NCBI RefSeq assembly: GCF_932526225.1
Contig: NC_064042.1
Location: forward strand, 2,277,001-2,341,000
DNA from: Nematostella vectensis
Taxonomy: Eukaryota > Cnidaria > Anthozoa > Actiniaria > Edwardsiidae
Length of the DNA: 64,000 nt
Direction: 5' to 3'
The notes below the pieces were generated by a model. That model was not told where the DNA came from and ran no database searches. It was given only the letters and a program-made list of their open reading frames with translations. The position numbers and the translations under genes are program-made. This document shows positions 22,728 through 37,800 of this stretch, in pieces; the stretch's first letter is position 1, and every line of letters starts with the position of its first letter.

Positions 22728-25657
22728 TGCAGCGATGCTCCTTACTCGTCAATGTTATTCTACTGTGGAGTTTGGGAGATTTCAATGTTTGATCATTTTA
22801 TGAGATCATGTGACCTGATCATTTGATTTGATCAATAGTCACCCGACACTAATGGTTGATGTATAGATTCTCCTTACCTATCGTCCAATAGATCATCTGA
22901 CTCATCAGATGATTGATATCTTAATTCTCCTTAATTATATCAGTGGTCCATTGCTGAGATAAGAGGATGTTTTTATAAGATTATTTAACTTGATTAATCT
23001 CCAGACGATGATGACTGGTGATTGATATATTAATTCTAAATATAATTATATATCATTCGTCTTCAGATACTGCTGCTTGATGAGGGTTAAGGCATACGTC
23101 GAACCGAACTTGAATCTAATTCAGTCGATCCTATTGTTTTGGAAATAAGAACATAGAAGGTACAACGTATGCCGCGAATGGGTTCGTGTGTGGTTAAAAG
23201 ATTCAAGTTCGAGTCCCTGAGTCGAATCGAATCGAATCTGGCGCGGCCTGGCGGCAAACGTCTTATTATACTTGAACCGAATAAGATAAAAATATTATGT
23301 AACTGAGAAAGTAATTGATATGAAAGTGCAGCCTCTTCTTCACCAAAATGTCAAGGTCGCCCCTTGAAGAGCATGCGCTCTAAATACTAGCATTATTAAG
23401 TCCTGCTTTGAGGGCACAAAATATACGTTCTTGAAATACGATTTACCAGTGTGCAATAAACTACGGACATTTAACCGGTCAATAATAACAGCAGTATTCA
23501 TTATTTTCAATATTTTGAAAATGCACGCTTCACTGGTGCCTTCTCATGGTAATGAATATTATCTCGATGGGGGAGGGGGGAAGGGTTCTTCAGTTCTTAG
23601 AAATGGTGCTTGTAGGGATCCGCAGACAGGCGCTTCGAGCCAATGTTTAAACCTCAAAATCTATGTTAGAGAAAGAGAGACAAATGGCGTCCATGTAATA
23701 TACTATGTGTGCGAAGGAAAATGCATACAGAGCTGTAGCAGCTCTCGAATTATTGGGTGGCACGACACAGAAAGATTAAGAAAACAATGAGGGGGGGGGG
23801 GGGGGGGGCACAGCCACGGCCCTAGTGGTCAATTCCTTATAATTCTTGAAAATATTGGGGGGGGGGGGCACGTGCCCCCAGTTTCCCACCCCCTGCTACG
23901 GCCTGATTTAGTATAGACTTTGTTTGGGAAGGATAATGCATTTAGTATAGACTGAATAAAAGTCCTGCTCTTCATCACAGTGCGGAGAATAAATTCTGGA
24001 GGATGCGAGTGGTTTCTTCACAGGTGAATGATTTCCAGGGTGAAAATAGACCGAGGCGAGCGTGTTGTAGGCAAGTGATACTTTATAACGCTACGGACTG
24101 GGCCTCTTTTCAAGATGGCATCAAGTTCCTGCAAGTGCACGAGAAAATTCAATCTGAATATTTTAGTAAGAAGATACTACTATCCTAAAGTCCCTGGCTA
24201 AATCGAAACCTGCGAACCGCATTAATACAATAATATAACGTCGCGGTAAGCAAAGCCGACAAACATAACAACACCCATTGTTACGAGGCACACAGACACA
24301 CAAAATACGGACGATAGCATATAATCTATGGCGAGTCTGGGTCTTGTCCGAGAGAAGAGAGTCAGGGGCCGAGAGATTGATAGGCCGAGAATCGAATGAC
24401 ATTCTGCTAATTGATCGCTAGATATTTTTACTTCGCGATAGAACTTTTATCTTAACAACGTTTTTGCATCATGCAACATGCATTGCAATCGTTTTTTTTA
24501 TAACGTCGAATTTTCAGTTGAGGCTGGGCCGTTCTTAAATTTTCGTGTATGAACATAAGACTACATGAATTTTTAGAAAATGAATTACACACATTGCTGT
24601 TGTGGTTAACAAGACTCTGCACTTAAGAAAACATCTTACTAACAAAAAACAAATGACAATAGTAATTTATCACTTAACTTCGTGAAATCTTTCAAGGAAA
24701 TCGGAAATCAGTGTTTGACATTTTGAACTGGTTAAATGGAAAGCTTCCTGGCCCGGTAACCTATTCTAAAGAATAGAAATTTCCCCCTAAAACGGGTGGA
24801 CATAGTTAGATCAGTAATCCATAAACTTATTTGTCTTGATGATATAAAATTGGAATGGTTGATTATCATTTCACGGTCACACGACAATGGCTAAGATTGT
24901 CTCACAAAACAAAGTCTCGGATGTGGTCATAGATTTAGACGGAAAGGCGAGGTCCCTTAGGCTTTGTTTTCATTACCCTTATGATTGAGTCTTTTATTGT
25001 TGCTGTGTGCATGAGCGAGTTTTATTGAAAAGCTTCACACAAAGGCAGTGAGAAGCAAGTTTTTGAATTGGTAATAAGGCTCGTTGGGCAGTTTACAAAA
25101 CTCCAAAAAGGATTATTAATAAGTCTTGACCTTATCTGGACATTGATCTGTTGCAATTTGTGATTTAGCGTTTTGACCCGGAGGTGAAACATTCCTATAC
25201 ACAAGGTGAGGAGAAGTAAACAACCTGTTGATGTGGAATGTGTATAGCCGCTTTCGTTTCCTTTTATAATGTATAAGGAATATAGGTGATGAGCATGTTG
25301 AGGTATCTTAACAAAAAGGTACTCTAGTTACAATAAATATTCAATTAGTTTGTCACTTGTAAACTCCTTCTTTTACTCATGTTAAGGCTGGAGTCGTAAA
25401 AACATTTATGTCCATATTGATATCTAATGACGGGACTGAATGATAACTCCATTATGCTAATACCCTTTATATAATACTAAAAAAAAAATTAAAAACTGGT
25501 GATGATAATGGAGTGTATATATGGAGGTTCCAATGTATATATGTCTTTGTCTCAAAACGGTCTCTATAAGGCGACCGCACGCTTCACGAGGTTTGTTTGC
25601 TTTCATGAGGTAGAGACATCTCAAACCGCATTATCTAAGTGGTCGTAGTGGTACATC
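22728..25657. other. Intergenic: calcium sensor to TRPA
   Basis: No gene supported. A tRNA-like B-box string GTTCGAGTCCC (23207-23217) may be a decayed SINE. Poly-G tracts lie at 23791-23808 and 23858-23868. The segment following the second tract (GGCACGTGCCCCCAGT...) recurs at about 27855-27893. Confidence 0.5.
23850..23906. repeat. Dispersed repeat with CACGTGCCCCC core, copy 1
   Basis: A G-run followed by GCACGTGCCCCCAGT, CCCACCCC, then TGCTACGGC is shared with 27843-27893 in a TRPA intron, in the same orientation. It is the end of an unidentified interspersed element. Confidence 0.6.
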
Positions 25658-25863
25658 ATGAATGGAGTGAAGGCTAACGGAACAGTCCATAATGTGGATG
25701 ACAAAAAACCGGACGAAGACGTAGACGCCATTGCCTTGGAGGCGATTAAAAGGGTCAAGCGGAAGAGACAACACGCGAAAATTGTCATGAATTATGAAGA
25801 CGAAGATGACCAGAATAACCAAGATGGGGACACGGACGAACAGCAGGTGAGAGATGTTAGTGT

Positions 25864-25894
<31 letters not shown>

Positions 25895-28800
25895 GGTTAG
25901 GGACGGGAGATTGCACTGGTGGTGGTGGTGGGGGGGGGAGGTGAGGGAGATAAGGACGAACAGGTAAGAGATATAAGTGTAAGGGGGAGGGGAGATGGGG
26001 AGGGAAGGGGGGGAAGGACGGGAGATTGAGGAGGGGGGGAGGGTTGGGTGGAGAGGCCTTCGGAATAACCAAGATGGGTTTCCTGTGTTCAGGCAAGTCC
26101 CAGGAGTTCTATTGGGTTTCCTGTGTTCTCACGGTTTATCTTCGAGCACAAGAAACCCGGTAAGAACGCCTGGCATCTTGGCTGAACACAGGAAACCCGA
26201 TAAAACGCCTGGGACTAGGCTGACCAAGATGGAGATATCGAAGAACAGGTAAGAGATTGTAAGAAAAAAAGGGGGGGAGGTGATGACGGGAGATTGAAGG
26301 GGGAGGGGACCGCGATTTCAGAGGAACGACGGACGAATCCGCATGGATCTCTGAGGCTATCAGTGTCAGCCTCAAAACGTCTTTAATATCTATCCTTTTA
26401 AGCGCTCTTTTCTACCGCTCTATAATCAAACTACTCCGAGAAAATCATCCAAGTTAATACGAGACTCCACACGTAAATGATGCATGCAACTGAAGCATAA
26501 AAAACTATCTTTTTATTTCAATCAGCAAAAGGAGAATCTAGACGAAGATATAAAAGCTGCCGGCAAACTACAGAGACTCAACAAAGCAGTAATGGCGGGA
26601 GATATGACCAAATTTCTTAAACTAATTGATCAAAAACTCGGTAAGAATCGCTTAACATTTATTCTGAAACTTCAGCCTGTAAATAAAGCGCTTTACCCCC
26701 GTCCCATTTACATACAGGCCACCTTAAATGTACACATACATTGATTCGTGTTTCAAAGAGCCATACTCATTATGTGTTAGAATTTCAAAAAAGTTTTTTA
26801 CGTCATTTACCAAATGCCATTTTGCTATTATGACCAAATTTCTGCTAAAAGAGACTGTTAATATTTTATTTGCGTTTGCTGTCCAACAGGCATAAATCAA
26901 GCGGACAGTTTCGGACGCACCCCTGTCCAAAACGCCATTCTAAAGAGCGACACGCGTATGGTGGAGACGTTGCTTGGAAGCGGAGCTGACGTCGGGCACC
27001 AGGATGACAGGGGGGACGCGCCACTACACTACGCCGTCCGGTCTGGAAGTGAGACAATTCTTAAGGTACTGAACATACGAAAAAATCGAGCACAAAATTA
27101 CTTGACATTCGATGAATTTTGTATATATAAAATTTAAAAATCGCATTTGCATAAGAGAAAAAGAGGGTTAGGATTTGTCACTTTACCCTTTCAGTTGGTG
27201 TTAGGGAATTGTAGCGAAGTCAACACAAAAGGAAGTAACGGATGTACCCCACTTCACATTGCAGCTACCCTCAATAAACCAAAACTCTGCAAGCTGCTGG
27301 TGAGTGATTATTGTTGATCGTTCTCATATCGAACCTGCCCAAATCGGGCATTATAGTGGAAGGAGGGCCAGTGTGATTATGTTTCAGTTTTACTGTCATG
27401 CTACCCTGGGTACCAGAGGCTCGAGCTTCACTCCAACAACATGAACCGCGAAGCGGCGTCTCGTAGTCAGTAAAGGCGCATAGGAAACGAACAAAGCTCA
27501 AGACTCTGGTACCCAGGGTACTGTCATGCTTATTCAACCATAAAAACGAGGTGCGGCGAAACCACCACTAAGGACGGTCACTCCACGTCAAATGTTGTCA
27601 CATAGGAAAAAAGGACACATTAATTGTAATTAAAGATTAACGTGCGCTTAGCTTACCATATTAAAAAAAATTCTCGATGTCTGCATCTCGCATTTGTACT
27701 GCTCGCCGTGTCTCGTTATAATGCTCAACAAATGCTTGCATCAAATATCGTGCCTCAGCACGATATTACAAACTGTAAACACAGTGTCGTAGTAGGCCCC
27801 GAAATATTTGGGGATTATAACAATAAAGAAACATTTTGAAAAAATTGGGGTGGGGGGGGGCACGTACCCCCAGTGCCCCACCCCGTGCTACGGCTCTGAA
27901 ACCAGTACTCCGATTCTATTTCCTCTGCATGGACGTATCCAAGTTTTGGGAGAGGAGGGCTCAACATGCATAACTCCTGTCTTCATTTATAAGTTAAACA
28001 ACATTAGAGGCGCTCCAGAATCCTTAGTTTGAGGAGAACCTGCCCTAAAAATAAAAATTATCTTTGGGTCACGACGAATGCTACTTCCATTTTCTAAGAA
28101 ATCTCCTTTCTGACTGTAAGGAGCTTGTTGCAATCGTTCATAAACTAAAATTTGACCCATTACCTCTGTTGGATCATAGCCTTGGACCCAATTTCCCGGA
28201 AGAAAAGAGAGGGAAGGAGACAGTGAGTGAGAGGGCGTCTCCAGGGGAGAATGGGACCCGCCCAAGCTCATCCCACTCGTGGTTTGTAGGCACAAACATT
28301 ATAGTCGTCTATTTATTTCAGATCGAGAATCATGCCGACGTTAATAGCACTGACATTGATGGCAAGACCCCCCTGGGGAAAGCGATGGAGAGTGGAGCAG
28401 CAAAATCAGCGGAATTTCTTCTAGAATACAGTAAGTTTGTGAAGCATTGTGATGTCCCGTTTTCACTCCCCCTTGTAGTTTTGGGCTACCTGTAGTAGCA
28501 GAGGGACTGGGGCGAGGTAAGATGGCGGCCTCCTAGAGCGATCGGACTACGATTGTATGGTAGCACCTTAGAGTATCTTAGACACAATAAACGTCATACC
28601 ACATGGTGTCAGAAGATGGCAAGCAGCACGCCATTCGTGAAGCCACCCGAAGTATTGGAAATTTCGAGCGGAAATCCAGCGTTTGCTTGGAAAAAGTGGA
28701 AGCAAAAATTCGAAATTTATTTGAAGGCCACTGCCACCTCCACGAAGCCTGACGAAGTCAAGGTGGGTTTACTGCTCAATCATATTGGAGACAAATGCCT

Positions 28801-31800
28801 AGAAATATATAGTAACTTTGTATTTCGCCCTGATCAACCAAACCCAGATGGTGGAGACCCTATACCGGGCGAAAACCCGGATAATTACAAGACGGTTATA
28901 GAGAAGTTTAACCAATATTCTACTAAACGAGACCCACAGTAAATGCTCCGCGAGAAGTTCTGGCCCCAGCTCCAACGAGAACCAAATCAGAGTTTTGACT
29001 ACTGGGTAGTCACTGTAAGAGAAAGGGCTGCAGAATGTAAATTCCCACCCGAATTCCTCGAGCGAGCTATAAGGGATAAGCTTACCTTTTCCTGTGTAGA
29101 TGATAGGTCTAAATTTAAGTTGTACGATGAAGGGGCAGGGCTTTCACTCGATAAAACAATAACAATCCTCTCGATGAAAGAAGCATCTAGTCGAGAACTA
29201 CAAGAATCAAAGACGGCAACAATCGAGAGAGTAGGATTGAGAGCACCTGGAAAAACAGCACCCCAGTATGCACAGCGGTTCGAGACAAAACGTCAACGGA
29301 GACAGCCACCTGATAGATGCGGATACTGTGGCAGAGACCATCCTCGAGGCAAAATCAACTGTCCAGCAGCTAACGCGCGTTGTGATAAATGCACCAAAGT
29401 TGGGCACTTCGCTGCTGTATGTAGAAGCAAACCGAATACAAGAGTAAGTCAAGTAGAAGATGCACGTGAGGGTGAAGTTTTAGACCATAACCCGACATTC
29501 GTGGGACGGGTTTTATCAGTCTCTCAAACAGATAATACATTACCGGATCAAGATAAAAACGTCGACATCACGTCTTCCGAAAATCAAGTCAGTGAGGCCG
29601 AAGCATTAATGCCTGAGATATCTACCGATTACATTCGCGATCCTGGACGGCATGTGAAGCTGAGAGTAGAGAAACGCGAGCTAACGTGGTGTATTGATAC
29701 CGGAGCCCAGGTCTCTGTGATGCCGGAAACCGTGTACAGAGAGGTGTATGGGAAACTCTCGCCGCCAGACAGAAAGCTGATAGGCGCAGGGGATACACCA
29801 CTAGAAACTGTTGGACAAACAATCATTTACCTACAGCTCGGGGAAGCATGCATCGAAGAATGTGTCTACGTAGTGAGAGGTGCAACAAAACTGCTTCTAG
29901 GGATCCCAGCTATCCGCAAGCTAGGGTCAATACACGAAATCCCCAATACCTACAGTGTCAGGGCTATCGACTGCAGCGCCAACCAGCAAAATGAAAAACC
30001 GTTCACCAACAAGGAAACCATAGTTCGCAAGAACCCACACCTCTTCAATGGTCTAGGTAAACTAAGCGGAGAGTACACGATCCGTCTTAAGGAAGGAGCA
30101 AAGCCATTTTGTTTGACAACCCCTCGACGAGTACCGCTCCCACTGCAAAAGAAAGTGGAGCAAGAGATAAACCGGATGGTAGAGCTCGGCGTGATAGAAC
30201 CAGTAGACGAGCCCACGGACTGGTGCGCACCGATAGTAGTGGTACCAAAGCCAAATGGAACCGTGCGAATATGCGTCGACCTCACAAAGCTCAACAAAGA
30301 AGTCAGAAGAGAAGTATACCAAATGCCTAAAGTGGAAGAGACTCTCGAAAACATAGCCAAAGGATCGATCTACTCCAAACTTGACGCTAACTCAGGCTTC
30401 CACCAAGTTCCCTTGTGCGAGGAAAGCGCTAAGCTTACTACTTTTATCACTTCTTTTGGGCGGTATATGTTTCGCCGTCTGCCATACGGAATCTCCTCTG
30501 CACCGGAATACTTTAAGAAGAAAATGGACCAAGAGCTGGCTGGACTAGAAGGCACACTATGTCATATGGACGACATCCTGGTCGTTGGAAAAGACCAAGC
30601 GGAGCACGATAAGAGACTGGCTGCCGTCCTCCACCGCATCACGGAAATCGGCATGACACTGAACCCAGACAAGTGTAAGTTCTCAGAGAAGAAGACCTTG
30701 GACAGGTGAGTACCTTGGACAGGTGATCGATAACGAGGGGATCAAGAAAAATCCCGCCAAGGTGAAAGCTATCGTCGACATGGATGTACCTAGGGACATC
30801 CCTAGCCTGAGACGATTTCTCGGGATGGTGAACCAACTAATGAAGTTCTGTCCCAATCTAGCAGAGAAGACGCAACCACTTCGCGACCTGCTTAAGAAGA
30901 ATAGCGCATGGGTTTGGGGCAAGGCGCAAGATGATGCCTTCGATGACTTGAAAGAAGAAATGGCTTCAGAGAGAGTGCTTGCACTGTATAGCCCCGAGAA
31001 AGAGACTGTAGTCTCCGCGGATGCAAGCAGCTTTGGATTGGGGTCAGTACTCATGCAGAAGCAGCCATCCGGAGAAATGCGTCCTGTTGCATATGCAAGC
31101 AGATCTATGACAAACACCGAGTGCAGATCCGCACAGAAAGAAAAAGAGGCATTAGCAACCACGTGGGCCCTAGAGCACTGGTCCGATTTATTGGTAGGCA
31201 TGAAGTTCACTGTCGAAACAGACCACAAGCCCCTTGTACCCCTGTTTACTTCCAAGATGATCGATGAGCTGCCGGTACGCATAAAGCGTTTCAGAATGAG
31301 GCTGATGAGGTACGATTTTGATACTCGGCACGTTCCAGGCAAGGAACTTTATACCGCAGATGCACTATCTAGGTGCCCACTAAACGAAAAGAGGTCTGAG
31401 ACGCCGTGCCAGTCTGACCACCTGTACGCTGAAGCGGACTGTTATGTGAATACCATACTGCTACACCTACCAGCATCCGACAAGAGACTAGAGGAAATAC
31501 GGTCAGAGCTGAAGAGAGACGACACCTTGAAAGTCGTGATGCATTACGTACAGAATGGGTGGCCAGAAACCAAACAGAAGCTCTATGGGCCCGTGAAGAA
31601 ATACTGGGGTGAAAGAGGAAGCTTATCCACCCACGAAGGCCTATTGGTGAGGGGACGAAGACTTGTAATTCCGTCGAGTCTCAGGCCAGATATCTTACGG
31701 TACCAACATGATGGTCACCAAGGCATATCCAAGACACGGGACAATGCAGCATCGTCCGTTTGGTGGCCCGGAATCTCCAAACAAATTGAAGAGATGGTTC

Positions 31801-34800
31801 GCAATTGTGCCACCTGCGAAAAATATCGGAAGGAACGTATAGAACCGATGAAGGGAACAGATTTCCCAGAGCGACCGTGGTCCAAACTCGGAGCAGACTT
31901 CTTCCAACATGAAGGCCGACACTACCTGCATATAATCGACTACTATTCGCGCGATATCGAAATATACTTGGTGAGCAAGAATGTAACAGCCTGTGATACA
32001 GTAAACAAGATGAAGAATGCCTTTAGTCGACATGGAATCCCAGATATCTTAGTTACCGACAACGGACCACAGTTCGCCTCTGCAGAGTTCAACAAGTTTG
32101 CGGCTACATGGGGATTCGATCACATAACTTCATCACCTCGGTACGCCCAGTCAAATGGCGAATCGGAACGAGCCGTCGAGACAATAAAGAACTTTCTGAA
32201 GAAGTGCGATGACGAGTACCTCGCTCTTCTAAGCTACAGAAACACACCGCTTCACAACGGATATTCTCCCTCACAGCTAAGTATGGGTCGCAAACTAAAA
32301 ACGAGAGTACCGTGCCACCCTGACGAGTTGAAACCTCAACTCCCAGACAATGATGTAGTGAGAAAGAGAGAAAGAGAGTACAGAAGACAAATGCGGGAAG
32401 ACTATGACCGCAGACACACAGTTGCAGAGGGGGAGGAGTTAGCAGAAGGTGATCGAGTATGGATACCAGACCTAAAGACGGAGGGGACGATAATCAGGGC
32501 ACACGAAACCCCACGATCGGTTGTAATACAAACACCAAAGGGATTGCGGAGACAAAACCGTCGACAGGTAAGAAGAGCCTTAGGAAGCCCTCAGCCAACA
32601 TACGCTGCTACACAGTACAGGGCCCCTATACTCCCCGAGAGATACACGACTCCGGAAGCAATACAAAGCCAGTCAAGCCCTCTCCCGGTACAACAACCAT
32701 CAGTCTCCGAGAAAGAGACCTTCAATGAGATGTCTGGACCCACACAAGGAGATGGGAATCGAGTACCACAGCCGTGCCCTACGCCAGAGCAGCCAACCCT
32801 GAGGCGATCAGAGAGAGTGCGCCGCAGACCTTGCAGATACATTGAAGAATACTGATTGACAATGACTGCTGTTAGTTACCATTAGAACAATGTTAGAATA
32901 TTTACTTGTATAGGTCAATTTAGAAGTAGACCATAAGTACACGTTTGTATGTTAGGTTACTGTTAAAAGGGGAGATGTAGTATTGGGCTACCTGTAGTAG
33001 CAGAGGGACTGGGAGCGAGTAAGATAGCGGCCTACTAGAGCGATCGGACTACGATTGTATGGTAGCACCTTAGAGTATCTTAGACACAATAAACGTCATA
33101 CCACACCCCTCTCACCCACGTGCCGTCTTCTCCACTCCTCCAATAACTGTGTATCTATTTTTTACTCTTCCTCAGTAAAGAACAATCACTTGAAGCTGGA
33201 CTCTTTCCTTTCCGACGCTGATAACGAAGGCAACACGTTACTGCATCTAGCGGTGGACAGCGGTTTTACTCGGGTAAGAAAGCAATCTGGGTACTACTTT
33301 ACATTATCTGGAACCCAGGGGCTCGCGACCAGTGTGAGACGCGCGGCAAGGGGGCGGGGACAAGAAAGGGACCCCTCCCCAGGCTTCCTCCCCACGCGTC
33401 CTTGACTTGTTTCATGTGAATCTTTTGAGAATCAAAGGGTGACTTTGATGCCTTGTACTTGAACATATTATTTATGTCTTTTTTCAGGTGGTGGAATTGT
33501 GTTTGGATAACGGTTCTATCATCCGTAGACCCAAGGTTAGTCAATTACTTTTCAATATGAGGGGGTGAGGAGAGGAGAACTTACAGCTCAATCTTTTCGT
33601 GTAAGTATCATAACACGCCTTTTGGTATCTATGGCATATGAAATCTATGGGTGCACAACAAACAATCCGCCTTAATCAACTTATTTTGGGAATATTACGA
33701 TTTTTATCGAATTTGGTAAATATATAAAATCTTTTTTAGATTATTATTTCGATACTTCATCACATAATGTGTTTTTCGTTGATTGATAGAAATAATAGCA
33801 AAGGCATGTGGCTGGTCTCTTAAATATTCTTTCTCTTTCCCCAGCGCAATGACCGAAGCACGGCGTTTCACCTCGCGTGTGAACAAGGCGCTACAGAGAT
33901 AGTACAACTTTTCTTGGAAAAGGACCCAAACTTAGCAAAAATTCTCCTGGTGGATGCGAACGGCACTACGCCTCTGCATAAAGCGGCACAAACGAACAAC
34001 CACTCCATACTCCACCTGCTTATTACAAAGGTATGATCGTTAAAAAAGCATACCTATTCATAAAATTACTGCCAAATGGCAGTTTTGCGACCGAAAGATT
34101 CAATGGTTCTCATTATGTTTCTAGGCCAGAAAAATATATTCATAATATATATTCATACAATTATCCAGTGTAAATCATGGGAAGTGTAGTGCTAGGCGTT
34201 GTGCCAAGTACTCGTCAGCTTTTGCCATTTGCATTTTGGGCGGACTGTATTATGTATCGATATGTAGAAATGGCAATAAGCTAAGAACCATAAAATAAAT
34301 CTACAAAATTAAGAATACTGGCTCGCACGAGAATTAAGAAAATTCACAAATCTCTACCAGATTGGCCTTCCCGGGTATTCGGTAGTAATGTGCAAGACTG
34401 ATGCCCTCTCCATTTTAACTTATTATGTGTTAATAGGGGGCTAATATCAATGCTCGAAACAATGACAACGTGACCCCCCTAATGATGGCGGCTTCGAGGG
34501 GCTCAAAGGATTGTGTGCGCATGCTCATGGAGAATGGCGCTGACACAACAGTCAAGGATGTTGACGGGCGCACAGCAGTCTTCAACGCTGTAGGATATGG
34601 CGTTACCATGGAGATCTTGTTGGAGGTTAGTGCTGCATTTATCTTTTTTAATAACGTGTAAATGTCAAAGATGAAAAAAAAAAAACTTGAATCCTGCTGT
34701 TTGTTGGTTTCGGGGTTTACAAGTAACAACCCACAAGGAAACATGCCCTAATATTATGTGTATACCTCTTAAAAAGCAGTCCTACCGCAATCTAGCAATC

Positions 34801-37800
34801 AGCTACTAAGATAATTAATTTACGAATTTCTCTCAGCTCTCATACCCTATTGTCCCGTCTCCAGGACCAGGCCCTTGTGCCTCTACTAACAGAAAAGGAC
34901 GCTTCAGGCTACGCCCCGCCACATTACGCCGCACAACAAGGCGACCTCAAGGTAAAAGAGAGGCGATACCGAATAACCTAGTCCAGTCCTGGGACTCTCT
35001 TTGCGCTCGAGAGAGTCCCAGGTCTGGACTGCGAAAATCCCTGCTTCGGAAACCGTCAATTTTCCTGCTCGCTCGGCAATTGCTTATTAGGAAATTGCAT
35101 ACCATATTTGGGAGTCCGATTTATTTGTTTACCTTCTTAGAGAAATGTCTACATTCCCCCCAAGCCATAGCCCTAAATTCACGCCCGTGAGGGGAGAAGT
35201 AGGTTTGTTTACCCATTTAGCGCACCATTTTCTCCTAGGTAGCTTGCACTGGCAAGCAGTGGTACTTAGTTTTCCTTGAGGGGGTTGAGGGGGCTCTTCC
35301 GAAACCCCTTGGCTACGGGATTGAACAAAATCTAAATCTTGGTTCACTTTTCAGAGCATTCAGCTGTTTCTTGATCACAACAAGTCCACCGCGACCATCT
35401 TGTCAGACTTTCAGGACACGCCCCTACACGTGGCAGCCAGGTATTCAGAGCGGTAACATATAAGGGCTGCCCAGCCCCTCCCTCAGACTCATGACCTGAC
35501 AAGTCCTTTTATCAATTATCCAAACATCCCCAGCCTGTCTGAAAAAAAAAAAACTACTTAAATGCCTTATTGCTTTATCAAAATACATCTTAGAAAAGTC
35601 AACCGTTCGAGATTAAATCAAATTTCAAGACTTTTCACCATGGCAGTAAAATGGAATACATCATTAAATAAGACAAGAAGGTAATCATCACAATGCGACG
35701 CGCGCTACCGTGGTAAGGAAATGAGGATGCGAAAAACATGCTGTTTGATTGACATGAACTTTACTAGCCAATCAGCGTGGCAAAAAAATGCTTCTCTTGG
35801 TATGAATTTCAAAAACTGTGATTCCGGCATGCTGATTGGCTAACTTTTGTGATTCTCGCATGCTTATTGGCTTACTTCTGTGATTCTCGCATGCTGATTG
35901 GTTACTTTTGCGATTCTTGCTTGCTGATTGGCTAACTTTTGTGATTCTCGCATGCTGATTGGCTAACTTTTGTGATTCTCGCATGCTGATTGGCTTACTT
36001 TTGTGATTCACGCATGCTGATTGGCTTACTTTTGTGATTCACGCATGCTGATTGGCTAACTTTTGTGATTCACGCATACTGATTGGCTAACTATTGTGAT
36101 TCTTGCATACTGATTGGCTTACTTTTTAAGACTTTGTATTGGCGAGCACTGCAGGCCACGGTAGCACGTGTCATACTGTACCTGTCTTAGTGAGTGTTAT
36201 CTCCATTGACAAGCAGTTCGTCCTAGGTACGGTTGGCACGAAGTCGTACGCGCTCTGCTCGACAAACAAGGCGCGAAAATTGTCAATCTCCAAGACAACC
36301 GATCACGCACAGCTCTTCACTACGCATGCGCCGGGGGACACCACAAAGTTGCCGCTGTACTTCTGGGATTTGGTGCCGAAATTGAAAAGTAAGATGATGC
36401 GATTGGTTTGAATCGTTTTCGTTTGTCGTTGTGCGTCTCTGAATGCAGTACTCCGGCTCCAAGTGTGAAGTACATCTCACTTTTATATCTTCGAAAACAG
36501 AGACCAATCTAGCCGCACCGCTCTTCACGAAGCCGCCAAAAAAGGCAGCAAAAAGACAGTTGAAAAGATTCTCTCCACCCACCCCCGCTGCCTCAACAAT
36601 TTCGATGACGATAAGGTAAGAGTCTTTTCCCGTTGTATGCATTTGACCCTAAGATTTGCTTTGATTCCGTACAACACGCACGCATGTTTCGCCCCATCAC
36701 GTGAATACCCTTTTATGGACTGTGTGAATACCCTTATATGGAGTGTGTGGATACCCTTATATGGACTGTGTGAATACCCTTATATGGACTGTTTGAATAC
36801 CCTTATATGGACTGTGTGAATACCCTTATATGGACTGTGTGAATACCCTTGTATGGACTGCGTGAATACCCTTGTATGGACTGTGTGAATACCCTTATAT
36901 GGACTGTGTGAATACCCTTGTATGGACTGCGTGAATACCCTTGTATGGACTGCGTGAATACCCTTATATGGACTGTGTGAATACCCTTAAATGGACTGTT
37001 TGAAAACCCTTATATGGACTGTGTGAATACCCTTATATGGACTGTGTAAATACCCTTATATGGACTGTGTGAATATCCTTATATGGACTGTGTGAATACC
37101 CTTATATGGACTGTTTGAATACCCTTATATGGACTGTGTGAATACCCTTATATGGACTGTGTGAATACCCTTATATGGACTGTGTTCTCTCGTAGAACAC
37201 GGCCCTGCACGTGGCAGCATACCATGGCCACGCCCACCTCGTCAAGTACCTACTGTCTGTGGAGGGACAAGAGATCCTCATGAACTCGTCCGGGCAGAAC
37301 GTGTTCGACCTTGCCGTGGACATGGACCTGAGGGAGGTCGCGCAAGCCATCGCCGAGCATGACAGGTACAGCGGTGTTACTTAACTGTTCATGCGCAATA
37401 AAACGTTTGCGAAGAAACGGCGGATCTGTGATAAGTCTATCACATGTTGTGGTCCGCTTGATTGGGTTTATTCAAACAGTTCATCACTTAATCAAAAAAA
37501 CAGGTTGAATATTGATCCCAAGGAGCCGCGAAATGTTCGTAAAGGATGTGCAAGTGTTCAAATATAGCAGAAGAAAAGATACGGCAGCAATAAATTGATC
37601 AATATTTATGTATTTGTTAATGAGAGGTTCAAGTTAATATTGGATATTCAATCTACCGGGGTAAAAAAAGGTGAGAAATGGGTTTTAGTAAACCCATTGA
37701 CCCCTCAACCTGCCTGTGCCGGCCATGAGAGAAGTGCCCAAAAAGGACCAAACAATTTATAAATGCAAAATAAACACGATATCAAGATATTTGGAATCAG

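Larger units (their letters stand above)
28474..33105 (+). mobile_element. Gypsy (Ty3)-type LTR retrotransposon in TRPA intron 5
   Basis: A 4,632-bp element with 130-bp LTRs (28474-28603 and 32976-33105), both TG...CA and differing at about five positions. The 5-bp target duplication CCCCT is exact (28469-28473 and 33106-33110). A primer-binding-site-like TGGTGTCAGAAG abuts the 5' LTR, and a purine tract AAAAGGGGAGA precedes the 3' LTR. Gag and pol domains follow in the Gypsy order protease, reverse transcriptase, RNase H, integrase. It lies in the sense orientation of the host gene. Coding lesions (an in-frame stop and a frameshift) are described with the ORFs. The young LTRs but broken coding region suggest a recent insertion that cannot move alone. 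Confidence 0.95.

Noticed and set aside
23195-23220. tRNA or SINE at GTTCGAGTCCC
   Set aside because: Only a B-box-like 11-mer; the surrounding sequence gives no structure.
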